This document shows, piece after piece, positions 1 through 6,106 of a DNA stretch of 7,074 nt. Every line of letters starts with the position of its first letter. Position 1 is the stretch's first letter. Where the stretch lies: positions 1-7,074 of the forward strand of contig CAYLZG010000184.1 in assembly GCA_964387985.1 (NCBI GenBank), given 5' to 3'. The notes beneath the pieces are model-generated. The model worked only from the letters and a program-made list of their open reading frames with translations. It was not told where the DNA came from and did no database searches. The position numbers were made by a program, and so were the translations under genes. Source of the stretch: JALOOB01 sp964387985 (lineage in GTDB: Bacteria > Chloroflexota > Anaerolineae > CG2-30-64-16).

Positions 1-1
1 C

Positions 2-1035
2 GACGGGCGGTTGCTGATCCGCACGCACGATGGCAATGCACCCCTGGACGCGCAGCGCGTGCAGTACCTGGTCGCCAGCAAGGCGAGCCTGGAGTACGAA
101 AACGAGGTCGTGGACGGCGCGATGCTGGACGACCTGGACCCCGAGGTGATCGACGACTTCGTCAAGCACCGGCAGGAGCGGGTGGGCCGCAACCTCAGCC
201 AGGTGCCCGGCGACCTCCTCCAGGAGCTCGGCGTCGTGACCCGCGCCGGCCAGGTGACCGTGGCCGGCATCCTCCTGTTCGGCAAGGACCCCCAGGCCTT
301 CCTGCCGCAGAGTGGGGTCACGTACGTGCGTTTCGCCGGCAAGGAGCCGCAGGCGGGCTACACGCGACGCGAGGAGTTCAGGGGCGCGCTGGCGCGCAGG
401 TGCTGCTGGTCGAGCTGCGCGGGGAGGCGGTCATGCGCGGGCTGAAGCGCGAGGAGCACGCCATCCTGCCGCGCGAGGCCGTGCGCGAGGCGCTCGTCAA
501 TGCCATCTCGCACCGCGAATATCACCTCACCGGCCGCTCCGTCGAGATCCGCCAGTACGAGGACCGGCTGGAGATCATCAGCCCCGGCAGCCTCCCCGCG
601 TACATCACGCTCGACAACATGGTCGAGGAGCACTTCTCCCGCAACTCCAGGGTGGTCAAGGGCCTGTACGAGTGGCGTTACATCGAGGAGTTGGGGCTGG
701 GCATCGACCTGATCTTCAACCAGATGCAGCAGCAGGGCCATCCGCCGCCCGAGTTCCAGGCCGATCAGCACACCGTCGTCGTCACCCTGCGCCGCGGGGT
801 GGGGATCCCCCTGCCGCTGCGGTTCTCGCCCGACGAGGACGGCCGGCTCAACGAGCGGCAGATCAAGGCCATCCAATACCTGCGGCAGTACGGCCGGATC
901 ACCAACCGCGAGTATCGGGATCTGTGCCCCGACGTCAGCCCCGAGACCTTGCGCCTCGACCTCGCGGACCTGGTGGACAAGAATATCGTGGTGAAGATCG
1001 GCGACAAGAAGGGCACGTCGTATATCTTGAAGTAG
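2..1035 (+). pseudogene. AlbA/GHKL-type transcriptional regulator (RecG C-terminal-like), 5' partial and frameshifted
   Basis: The gene enters from the left edge: the frame is open from base 2 with no start. It reads as the end of an AlbA_2 (divergent AAA-4) domain, then the conserved stretch around VAGILLFGKDP (about 260-300). The frame breaks between about 388 and 400. Downstream the protein resumes in another frame with the GHKL-like HATPase_c_4 signature REALVNAISHREY (484-522), SPGSLP (580-597) and GLGI (694-705). A C-terminal winged helix (LNERQIKAIQYL onward, 847-1032) ends in a TAG stop. Family knowledge: these COG2865 proteins are predicted DNA-binding regulators. Relatives usually have an extra 15-20 residues where this one breaks, so a small out-of-frame deletion is likelier than a single-base error. 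The domain order is certain, but the function is only predicted. Codon use is much more GC-rich than in the minus-strand genes. Confidence 0.85.
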
Positions 1036-1038
1036 CCC

Positions 1039-1067
1039 TTTTATACTTTTCGCGTCTAAACTATAAT
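1039..1067 (+). promoter_or_regulatory. Candidate sigma-70 promoter for the Fic remnant
   Basis: The 65 bp between the regulator stop and the Fic start are strikingly AT-rich. They contain a perfect TATAAT at 1062-1067, 33 bp before the ATG. The best -35 match (TTTTAT, 1039-1044, 17-bp spacing) is poor. Short arms CGCGT (1051-1055) and ACGCG (1086-1090) flank the -10 and could be an operator, but they are too short to be convincing. This is a sequence match only. Confidence 0.4.
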
Positions 1068-1100
1068 TCCATACATCAAAGTTATACGCGAGTACAATTC

Positions 1101-1382
1101 ATGGATGTCAATGCATTTCGGAAGAGCCCTGCCGGTAAACTGATCGAAGTAGGCCAAGGGGACGCCAGCTACCGGGCATTCGTGCCCAATCCATTGCCCC
1201 CAAAGCTCGCGCCTGATGGCGAGTTGCTGCGTTCTGCATCCAGTGCTGCCTACAGCGTGGGCGAGTTGGCCGCGCTGGGGCGCCTGATGCCTAACCCGCA
1301 TCTGCTCATCGGGCCATTCATGCGCAGAGAGGCCGTCCTTTCATCTCTCATCTTGCCAAGGCCTTCTCGGCTACGACGTTAA
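1101..1382 (+). pseudogene. Fic family protein, N-terminal fragment
   Basis: ATG at 1101 opens a 93-codon frame ending TAA at 1380-1382. Residues 1-84 match the N-terminal region of Fic/DOC-domain proteins: MDVNAFRKSPAGKL, then VPNPLPP, then a helical stretch, then the hallmark FMRREAVLSSLI. In intact relatives the next residues are E-G-T, completing the S-x-x-x-E-G inhibitory motif, followed by the Fic core with HPFxxGNGR. Here the sequence switches after SSLI (about base 1355) to LPRPSRLRR and stop. The catalytic His, the phosphate-binding loop and the inhibitory Glu are all gone, so no AMP-transferase activity is possible. A weak GCGAG lies about 8 bp before the ATG. The gene is convergent with the DUF4268 reading frame and the two stop codons overlap. 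I read it as a deletion remnant, not a small antitoxin. Confidence 0.85.
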
Positions 1383-2309
1383 GAGCGGGCCTCTTCCAAC
1401 GCCTTGACCGCAGCCGGCGCGATCACCTGATTGAAGCGCGCCAGCATCTCCACCGCCCAATCCTGCAGCTCATCGTGGTTCCCTGCATCCATGATGCTGC
1501 CCGCACCGTAGCACGCTATGCGCGACGCCCGTGCCGCGTCGAGGCGCTCCCAACTCAGAGGTTCACCGACCTGAGCCTCAATTTGGGCGGCGTGTGCCCG
1601 CAATCGGTCGAACGCGCGCTTGTTCCATTCCTGGTCGCCTGTATCGATGTACAGGTCGACGCGGAAACGGGCGCCACGAGCGAACGACGCGGTGAGCCAT
1701 GCGACATTCCGGCCTTCCACCGGCAAAGCCGTGAGGTTGATCCAATTCTCGCCATCGGGCGACGACGTCCGGATGGGCGTCCTGCCGTCCTGGCGCACCT
1801 TCTCCAGCAGGCGGCTGAAGAAGGCGATGTAGGCGCTCTCACGGCCCCGGGTGCGCACGAACGTCACGCGCTGCTCGGTGAGGTTGAGGTAGCTGACGCG
1901 CCATCCGGCGTCCAGCCACTGCTTCGACTGGACGTGCGTCACCGTGTCGTTGGCCCACCCGGCCCGGTGTGCGCGCGCCGAGGGCGGGAGCTCGCTGCCG
2001 ATGATGCTTTCGATGTCATCGAACTTGAGTTGGACCTCTTTGGTTCGGCCGTGTCTCTGGCTCAGCCAGACCGCCAGGCGCGCGTAGCGGCTTTCGCCCG
2101 GGTCGATCACCTCGTCCAGTATCTCAGCCGGGTCGGGTGTAGGACCGGGCTCCACCTCGGTGGGAGCAGGCGCCATCGCCGCCCCCGCTCCTTCGGCCAC
2201 GGCAGCTTCTGCGACCGCCGCAACGTTTACCGCAACCTCACCGGAAACGGGCCAGCTGACCGGGATGCCCGGCAGGTGATTGCTAAGCCAATCTGCACAG
2301 AACCGCAGG
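1379..2309 (-). CDS. DUF7662-DUF4268 protein, probably the C-terminal half of a CBS-HEPN fusion (5' end in assembly gap)
   Basis: The frame is open from the gap edge (2309) to TAA at 1379. The first local start is a GTG at 2200 (273 aa), but I do not think translation begins there. Upstream of it, in the same frame, the sequence encodes LRFCADWLSNHLPG, a helix that fits the end of the HEPN domain on the other side of the gap, and then an Ala/Val/Glu/Pro-rich linker. Numbering from the GTG: residues 37-116 match DUF7662 (RYARLAVWLSQRHG, then DDIESIIGSELPPSAR, then WANDTVTHVQSKQW, then RVTFVR), and residues 125-262 match DUF4268 (FFSRLLEKVR, NWINL, FRVDLYID, WNKRAFDRL, ARASRIACY). Both domains are of unknown biochemical function. 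From memory, DUF4268 is often joined to predicted nuclease domains, so a nucleic-acid role is inference. The stop codon overlaps that of the convergent Fic remnant. Confidence 0.85.
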
Positions 2310-2319
2310 NNNNNNNNNN
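2310..2319. other. Assembly gap (10 N)
   Basis: Ten N bases interrupt the sequence inside a coding region. A run of exactly ten is often a placeholder, so the true length is unknown. On the minus strand, the codon for Glu278 of the CBS-HEPN part ends exactly at 2320, and the downstream frame resumes with its first full codon at 2308. One uninterrupted gene therefore requires a true gap length of 2 modulo 3. Ten does not satisfy this, which is why the two halves appear in different frames. Confidence 0.98.
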
Positions 2320-3153
2320 CTCGTGCTCCTCGGAAGTGACATCATGGCGGAAATGCGCCAGCCCGTTGCGGATCAACCGCACCTGGTCGAGCACGCTGCG
2401 GACGTGGGCCGCGTCAAGTCCAAAGATGGGCTTGTACAGAGCCGTCCAGCGATCCTTGCTGCAGAGCAGATCGATGAATTCGCTCAGAGCCAGCTGCTCG
2501 AACTCCTTCGCGGGCTGCTCGGGCGCCATGACTTCGAAGCTTTGGTTCGCCAGGACGGCATTGAGCTTCGCATCGGCAGACACGCCGCTCTGCAGATAGT
2601 GGGCGATGCCTTTCCTGAACTGCTTCTTCAGCGTATCGCGCTGCGAGTCGATCCCTTTGATCGCGGCTTCGAGCTTCGCCTGATCTGTGCCGCCCGCGTC
2701 GTCGTAGAAGGCATAGAGGATGAGATCGCGCACCATCGACTCGATGTCTTCAACCAGCATCATGTTCTCCGCGCGGGCGCGGTAGTATTCCATGACATCA
2801 TAGCTTGTGACGATCCCCAGCAGCCGATCGTCCGCGTCCACGATGAGAACCGAGCCTGTGCGCTCCATCACGGGCAGGACGTCGGACAGGTCGTCGTCGG
2901 GGCTGCGCTTTTCCGCCTTCACCATCGCCGCGGAGACCTGCAGATTCTGGAGCGCGCAGTTGAATCGCTGCATGGCGCGCATGATCGACTCGTAGGTGAT
3001 GAGTCCGCGCACGATCTTCGCCGCGTCCACGACGGGCAACTGGCTGTAATCGTGGCGAGCCATGTGGCCCAACGCGATCGTCGCCTTGTCGGTGAGGGTT
3101 GCAGTGAGGGTGTCGGGCTTGCCCTCGAGGAGTTCACTGATGGTATGCGGCAT
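2320..3153 (-). CDS. CBS-pair protein with HEPN-like domain (3' end in assembly gap)
   Basis: ATG at 3153 is preferred over the in-frame ATG at 3240: a GGAG (3160-3163) lies 6 bp upstream of it, and the protein proper begins MPHTISELLEGKP. Residues 15-62 form the first CBS motif (DYSQLPVVD at 35-43) and residues 84-124 the second (GSVLIVDADDRLLGIVTSYDV lies at 100-120). The rest is helical and resembles Swt1-type HEPN domains: LSEFIDLL, then W236, then VRLIRNGLAHFR. It carries RNGLAH (262-267), which fits the HEPN ribonuclease consensus RNxxxH. CBS pairs bind adenosyl ligands such as ATP or SAM, so a ligand-gated RNase is a reasonable inference. The frame is cut by the gap after residue 278 and most likely continues into DUF7662-DUF4268. 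The gene follows the 229-aa gene by 108 bp. That spacer holds only weak inverted arms (AGCCAC 3221-3226, GTGGCT 3241-3246). Confidence 0.85.
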
Positions 3154-3261
3154 GGCGTTCTCCAGGTTCTGCCGATGAGTCGAATACGAGTCAAGCGAGA
3201 TGGTGCGACCGCGCCGGCCAAGCCACCACAAGCGGCGCATGTGGCTTCAGCGCGATGACCG

Positions 3262-3951
3262 TCACGGAACCAGATACTCGGACACGTCCAGCCGGCCGTG
3301 TTCCTTCTTTCGCTCCAGCACGAAGCCCTGCGCCAGCTTGATCAGGTGCACGTGCCAGTAAACCCCGCCCTTGCGCGCCGTGATGTTGAGCGTGTCCAGC
3401 CACTTGTGAAACTCCCCAAAGGGAATCAGCAGCAGTTGATCGGCCGAGCCGCAGGCGAAGGCGACATAGGCCTCCGGACAGGCCTTCAGGAAAGCCTCCT
3501 GGCTTGTGTGAAACGCAAACCAGTAGCGTGGCTCCTCCGCGTGCTCGTACGCCCTTGACACCGCACAGATCACCGCCAGCTTGCCATCAGCCGAGACGTA
3601 GCTCGTTGCTCGTTTTCTGACGAGCCTGGTCTTGAGTTCCTTCTCGATGCGTGCGAGGCACGCTGTGCGAAAGGCCTCCAGTGGCGTGGGCTCTTTCAGC
3701 TCCTGATCTTCCTCCGGCGGAGCAACTTCCGGAAACCCGAGAAGTTCCGCCCAATCAAGCCGCAACGCCAGGATCTTCTCTCGAATCGCGGCGAATTGTC
3801 CCGCGCGCTCCAGAACCTGACGGGCCCGCTCGTAGTTGTGCTGCGTAATGGCCTGCGCGCCGGTTTGTTCGGTCAGGCCGATCTGTGCTTCGATCTCCTG
3901 GAGCATAACGTCAAACGCGCCGGCGACATCGTTGGCTGTGTCAGGTGTCAT
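3262..3951 (-). CDS. Uncharacterised 229-aa protein, second gene of the DUF262 cluster
   Basis: ATG at 3951 is chosen because an AAGGAG (3960-3965) sits 8 bp upstream. A longer in-frame extension to 4164 only overlaps the DUF262 gene and reads as nonsense. Residues 12-70 are predicted helical and possibly coiled coil (the stretch around NYERARQVLERAGQFAAIREK). An acidic, Pro-rich linker follows (about 75-90). The C-terminal half (95-229) looks like a globular alpha/beta domain with RYWFAFHTSQEAFL (142-155), an IPFGEFHKWLDTLN stretch (176-189) and YWHVHL (198-203). I recall similar YWF..H / YWH.HL patterns in unnamed proteins of restriction and defence loci but cannot name a family, and no classical nuclease motif is evident. 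Placed 13 bp behind the DUF262 gene and probably translationally coupled, it is likely a partner of that nuclease. Confidence 0.85.
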   Translation of the reverse strand: MTPDTANDVAGAFDVMLQEIEAQIGLTEQTGAQAITQHNYERARQVLERAGQFAAIREKILALRLDWAELLGFPEVAPPEEDQELKEPTPLEAFRTACLARIEKELKTRLVRKRATSYVSADGKLAVICAVSRAYEHAEEPRYWFAFHTSQEAFLKACPEAYVAFACGSADQLLLIPFGEFHKWLDTLNITARKGGVYWHVHLIKLAQGFVLERKKEHGRLDVSEYLVP

Positions 3952-3959
3952 ACGGCTTT

Positions 3960-3967
3960 CTCCTTCA
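3960..3967 (-). promoter_or_regulatory. Shine-Dalgarno overlapping the upstream stop codon
   Basis: The stop of the DUF262 gene and the ribosome-binding site of the next gene share a base: TGAAGGAG reads TGA (3967-3965) and AAGGAG (3965-3960), with 8 bp to the ATG at 3951. This indicates coupled translation of the two genes from one mRNA and fixes the start of the 229-aa protein. Confidence 0.7.
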
Positions 3968-5797
3968 CATCGGTTCATTCCCGTTCTCATCCTCATCTGT
4001 ATCGTCCGCGAAAGCTTCCTGGGGTGCTGCCACGCCGACGACCGGCTTGCCCATGGCCTCCTCAATGCGGCGCAGAAGCTCCGCCTCGCGCAGACGGAAG
4101 AACTCGTCGAAGTCATCCAACCGTGCTGCCAGAGGGTAGATATTGTGGGATTCGAGGATCTCATCCATTCGCGTCTCGCCGATGCCAGCTTGCTGCTGCA
4201 ACAGGTTCAAATAGGCGCTGGGCGCTTTGTTGCCCACAGTACGGTTGGTCTTGGCTGACAGAGGTGTCTTGTTCACGATGGAGTCGTAGTGCTTGGGCTG
4301 AATGCCTTGTCTGACGCACCAATCCTTGGGGAAGATGTGATGGATGTCGACGCTCTCATCGAAGTAGAGCTGTGATTCGATCGGATCGCCGGAACGGAAG
4401 TCCAAAGCGCCGTCTCGCAGTAACAGCGCGTGGACTCCCTTGTACGCCGCGCTGTTGCGTGTTCTGAGTGTCAAAAGACGAGCCGGGAAGAAGTTCGCAT
4501 CCCGAATGGTCGTGGGTTCCGGACCGTTGTCTATCCAAGCCAGTACTTCAGGCAGGTCTCGCGCAAATCGGCTCTCTACTGCACTGCCATAAAGCTCGCC
4601 AAACACCCCACACCAGTACCATTGGAGAAGTTTCGTGCGGACACCATCATGCTCGCATCGCTCCCGTAACTTTGTCATGATGGCGGCTAGCGGTGCCAAC
4701 TGCGTGTTGTATGGCAGGTCTCTCGCATCGAAAAGCTTCTGGCTGCGCAGCAACTTGGCAGCACGAATGAATCCTTCTGTCGCTGAGTCTTTCCAATGCT
4801 GATATTCTGGGAGAGTCAGCCCCAGGATGTCTTTGCGCTTGCATCCAACCCCGGGTGCGTTTTCGGACTGGACCCCTTCGGCAATTCTGGCATGGCGTCG
4901 TTCGTTGGTCGCCAACAAGGCGATGGTCTGGAGCAACTCCCCGGTCTGTACGCCTTTTAGCACCTTGTAGGAGTGTAGCTGAGCACGGCGAACGTTCCAG
5001 TCGTCTCGTAGACTATAGTCGTCAGCTGCGAAAGTGGCGGTCATCAGTTCGAACACCGTCAGCGACACGCCCCCCGTGTTCACCTTTTCGAACACCTGAC
5101 AAACTGCGTCTTTGGGAGTCGGGCGGCGCAGCAGGATCAACGGCATCTGATATTGCTCGAGACGCTTGATCACGGTGGTTTCAAAACGACTAAAGAGCTT
5201 GACCTTCTCCTTCTCGTACTCCCAGTACTCCTCGTAGCCCAAGCGCCAATCGCTGGCATTGAAGATGAACTCAAAGGGGAAGAGCCCATGATGGTACTCT
5301 CGATCAGGCGTCGAGTAGTCAGCTATTACGTCATTTCGGAAGCTACGAACTAACCGATCATCCGGTAGCGACACGATCGCATCGTCGCGATCACCGTTTG
5401 GGTCGAGCGCCTTGGCCATGTCAATGTAGTACCAACGCTTGATTTTCTTCTTGCGCGCGTCTTGTGTCTCTACCGGTCGACCGTACAGAGTAGCGAGATA
5501 CAGAGAGGTGAGCCGCTGCTGGCCGTCAAGGATGAGGCGTTCCGGCCTGGCGCCGTTCGCTTCGACTCCCTCAACGGGGCGGGGCTTGAACTTTACCTCT
5601 TCGCCCCCTGTTTCCAGCATCATCACTGTGCCAACGGGATAGGACAAGGATAGGCTGGCCAGCAGACTCCGGATGTGGTCATCATCCCAGACCCAGCCGC
5701 GTTGGAAGTCGGGCAGCTGAGTCTTACCGTCAGCGATGCTGCGCAGCATATCAAGCAGGGACTCTTTGGTGCTATCGAAGGTGGTGATTGGTGTCAT
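3965..5797 (-). CDS. DUF262 and HNH (DUF1524-like) domain protein, GmrSD-like nuclease
   Basis: This 610-aa protein is full length with both halves present. The N-terminal DUF262 domain (GmrS-like, ParB/Srx-type fold with nucleotide-dependent activity) has LPDFQRGWVWD (28-38), the diagnostic DGQQRLTSLY (91-100) and FEKVNTGGVSL (236-246). The C-terminal HNH region (GmrD/DUF1524-like) has DIHHIFPK (484-491), then NKTPLSAKTNRTVGNKAPSAYL (509-530, its ends given by position) with Asn509, Asn518 and Asn523. The tail is acidic (FADDTDEDENGNEPM). Family knowledge: fused GmrSD and BrxU-type enzymes are type IV restriction enzymes that cut modified phage DNA using NTPs, and SspE relatives sense phosphorothioate DNA. 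The actual modification recognised here cannot be read from sequence. ATG at 5797 has a GAGG 10 bp upstream (5808-5811). All key motifs are intact, so I expect a functional enzyme. It is the first intact gene of the minus-strand cluster. Confidence 0.92.
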   Translation of the reverse strand: MTPITTFDSTKESLLDMLRSIADGKTQLPDFQRGWVWDDDHIRSLLASLSLSYPVGTVMMLETGGEEVKFKPRPVEGVEANGARPERLILDGQQRLTSLYLATLYGRPVETQDARKKKIKRWYYIDMAKALDPNGDRDDAIVSLPDDRLVRSFRNDVIADYSTPDREYHHGLFPFEFIFNASDWRLGYEEYWEYEKEKVKLFSRFETTVIKRLEQYQMPLILLRRPTPKDAVCQVFEKVNTGGVSLTVFELMTATFAADDYSLRDDWNVRRAQLHSYKVLKGVQTGELLQTIALLATNERRHARIAEGVQSENAPGVGCKRKDILGLTLPEYQHWKDSATEGFIRAAKLLRSQKLFDARDLPYNTQLAPLAAIMTKLRERCEHDGVRTKLLQWYWCGVFGELYGSAVESRFARDLPEVLAWIDNGPEPTTIRDANFFPARLLTLRTRNSAAYKGVHALLLRDGALDFRSGDPIESQLYFDESVDIHHIFPKDWCVRQGIQPKHYDSIVNKTPLSAKTNRTVGNKAPSAYLNLLQQQAGIGETRMDEILESHNIYPLAARLDDFDEFFRLREAELLRRIEEAMGKPVVGVAAPQEAFADDTDEDENGNEPM

Positions 5798-5809
5798 ACG
5801 TGACTAACC

Positions 5810-5903
5810 TCAGTCGATCGACGGTTGCTCGCCTGTATTGTCAGTGAGGGTCACACAGAGGGGAAGGCTTACCTTCCAGTACTCTGTTGATGGTGTGACC
5901 CAT
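5810..5903 (-). pseudogene. Fossil 5' end of a second CBS-HEPN-type gene
   Basis: ATG at 5903 starts MGHTINRVLEGKPSPL and stops at 5841 after 20 codons. It aligns with the start of the CBS gene 2.75 kb away (MPHTISELLEGKPDTL): nine of the first thirteen residues are identical. Immediately after, in the +1 frame (from 5851), it reads TLTDNTG, matching TLTDKAT at residues 20-26 of the CBS protein. The frame then closes with TGA at 5810-5812, and similarity is lost by about 5835. So this is a frameshifted remnant of about 25 codons of a paralogue, placed just upstream of the DUF262 gene. An alternative is a short leader peptide that happens to look like it. DNA identity is modest, so it is not a recent duplicate. 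Confidence 0.6.
5848..5901. repeat. Nested inverted repeat upstream of the DUF262 gene
   Basis: Perfect 9-bp outer arms GGGTCACAC (5848-5856) and GTGTGACCC (5893-5901) enclose CAGAG/CTCTG arms (5856-5860 and 5882-5886). They also enclose a perfect 6-bp hairpin GGAAGG (5862-5867) / CCTTCC (5872-5877) with a CTTA loop. It begins 50 bp before the DUF262 start. It could be an mRNA hairpin in the leader of that gene or an operator. There is no T tract, so it is not a canonical terminator. It overlaps the CBS-start fossil. Confidence 0.55.
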
Positions 5904-5912
5904 CGGATTCAG

Positions 5913-6032
5913 TTACTCCTCTTCGTAGGACGGCTCCGGGCAGAACCCGGCCACCAAGAGCCATCTTCCTCCCAGTTGCCGCATGTACACTTGGCCGAGT
6001 CCGCAACCTATGCCCTTGTGATCGGCCCCCAT
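5913..6032 (-). CDS. Possible 39-aa small protein or C-terminal remnant
   Basis: ATG at 6032 to TAA at 5913 encodes a plausible peptide containing GLGQVYMRQLGGRWLLVAGF and ending FCPEPSYEEE. Third codon positions are about three-quarters G or C, as in real genes here, and its stop lies 9 bp before the ATG of the CBS fossil. The ribosome site is unconvincing (GGAG only 1 bp before the ATG), and the frame stays open further upstream into the 233-aa gene, so it may be the tail of a lost gene. I do not recognise it. Apart from this ORF, the CBS fossil and the hairpins, I see nothing else in 5798-6106. Confidence 0.3.
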   Translation of the reverse strand: MGADHKGIGCGLGQVYMRQLGGRWLLVAGFCPEPSYEEE

Positions 6033-6078
6033 TCTCCGTACCAGTCGATGTGTTAGTTTTCGCCTTTCCAAAGGTGGA

Positions 6079-6100
6079 GCTACCCGCAAGGGAAGGTAGC
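6079..6100 (-). terminator. Weak hairpin after the 233-aa gene
   Basis: GCTACC (6079-6084) and GGTAGC (6095-6100) form a 6-bp stem with a 10-nt loop, starting 7 nt beyond the stop codon of the 233-aa gene on the minus strand. No T run follows, so termination is doubtful. Confidence 0.25.
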
Positions 6101-6106
6101 GTGCTA

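Noticed and set aside
312..1382. Long plus-strand open frame of 356 codons
   Set aside because: Only its last 93 codons (from 1101) resemble a protein. The upstream part is an Arg/Ala/Pro-rich shadow of the regulator gene in GC-rich DNA.
1475..2599. 374-codon plus-strand frame running across the N gap
   Set aside because: It is antisense to the DUF7662-DUF4268 and CBS-HEPN coding regions, which have clear domains; its translation shows no recognisable family and crosses Ns.
3221..3246. Inverted arms between the 229-aa and CBS genes as a terminator
   Set aside because: The stem is only 6 bp with a 14-nt loop and no T tract, too weak to separate the genes transcriptionally.
2323..3258. 311-codon plus-strand frame
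   Set aside because: It is the mirror of the CBS-HEPN gene, His/Arg/Val-rich and without recognisable motifs.
3836..4314. Several plus-strand frames of 64-172 codons around the DUF262 gene end
   Set aside because: All are antisense shadows of the DUF262 and 229-aa genes.
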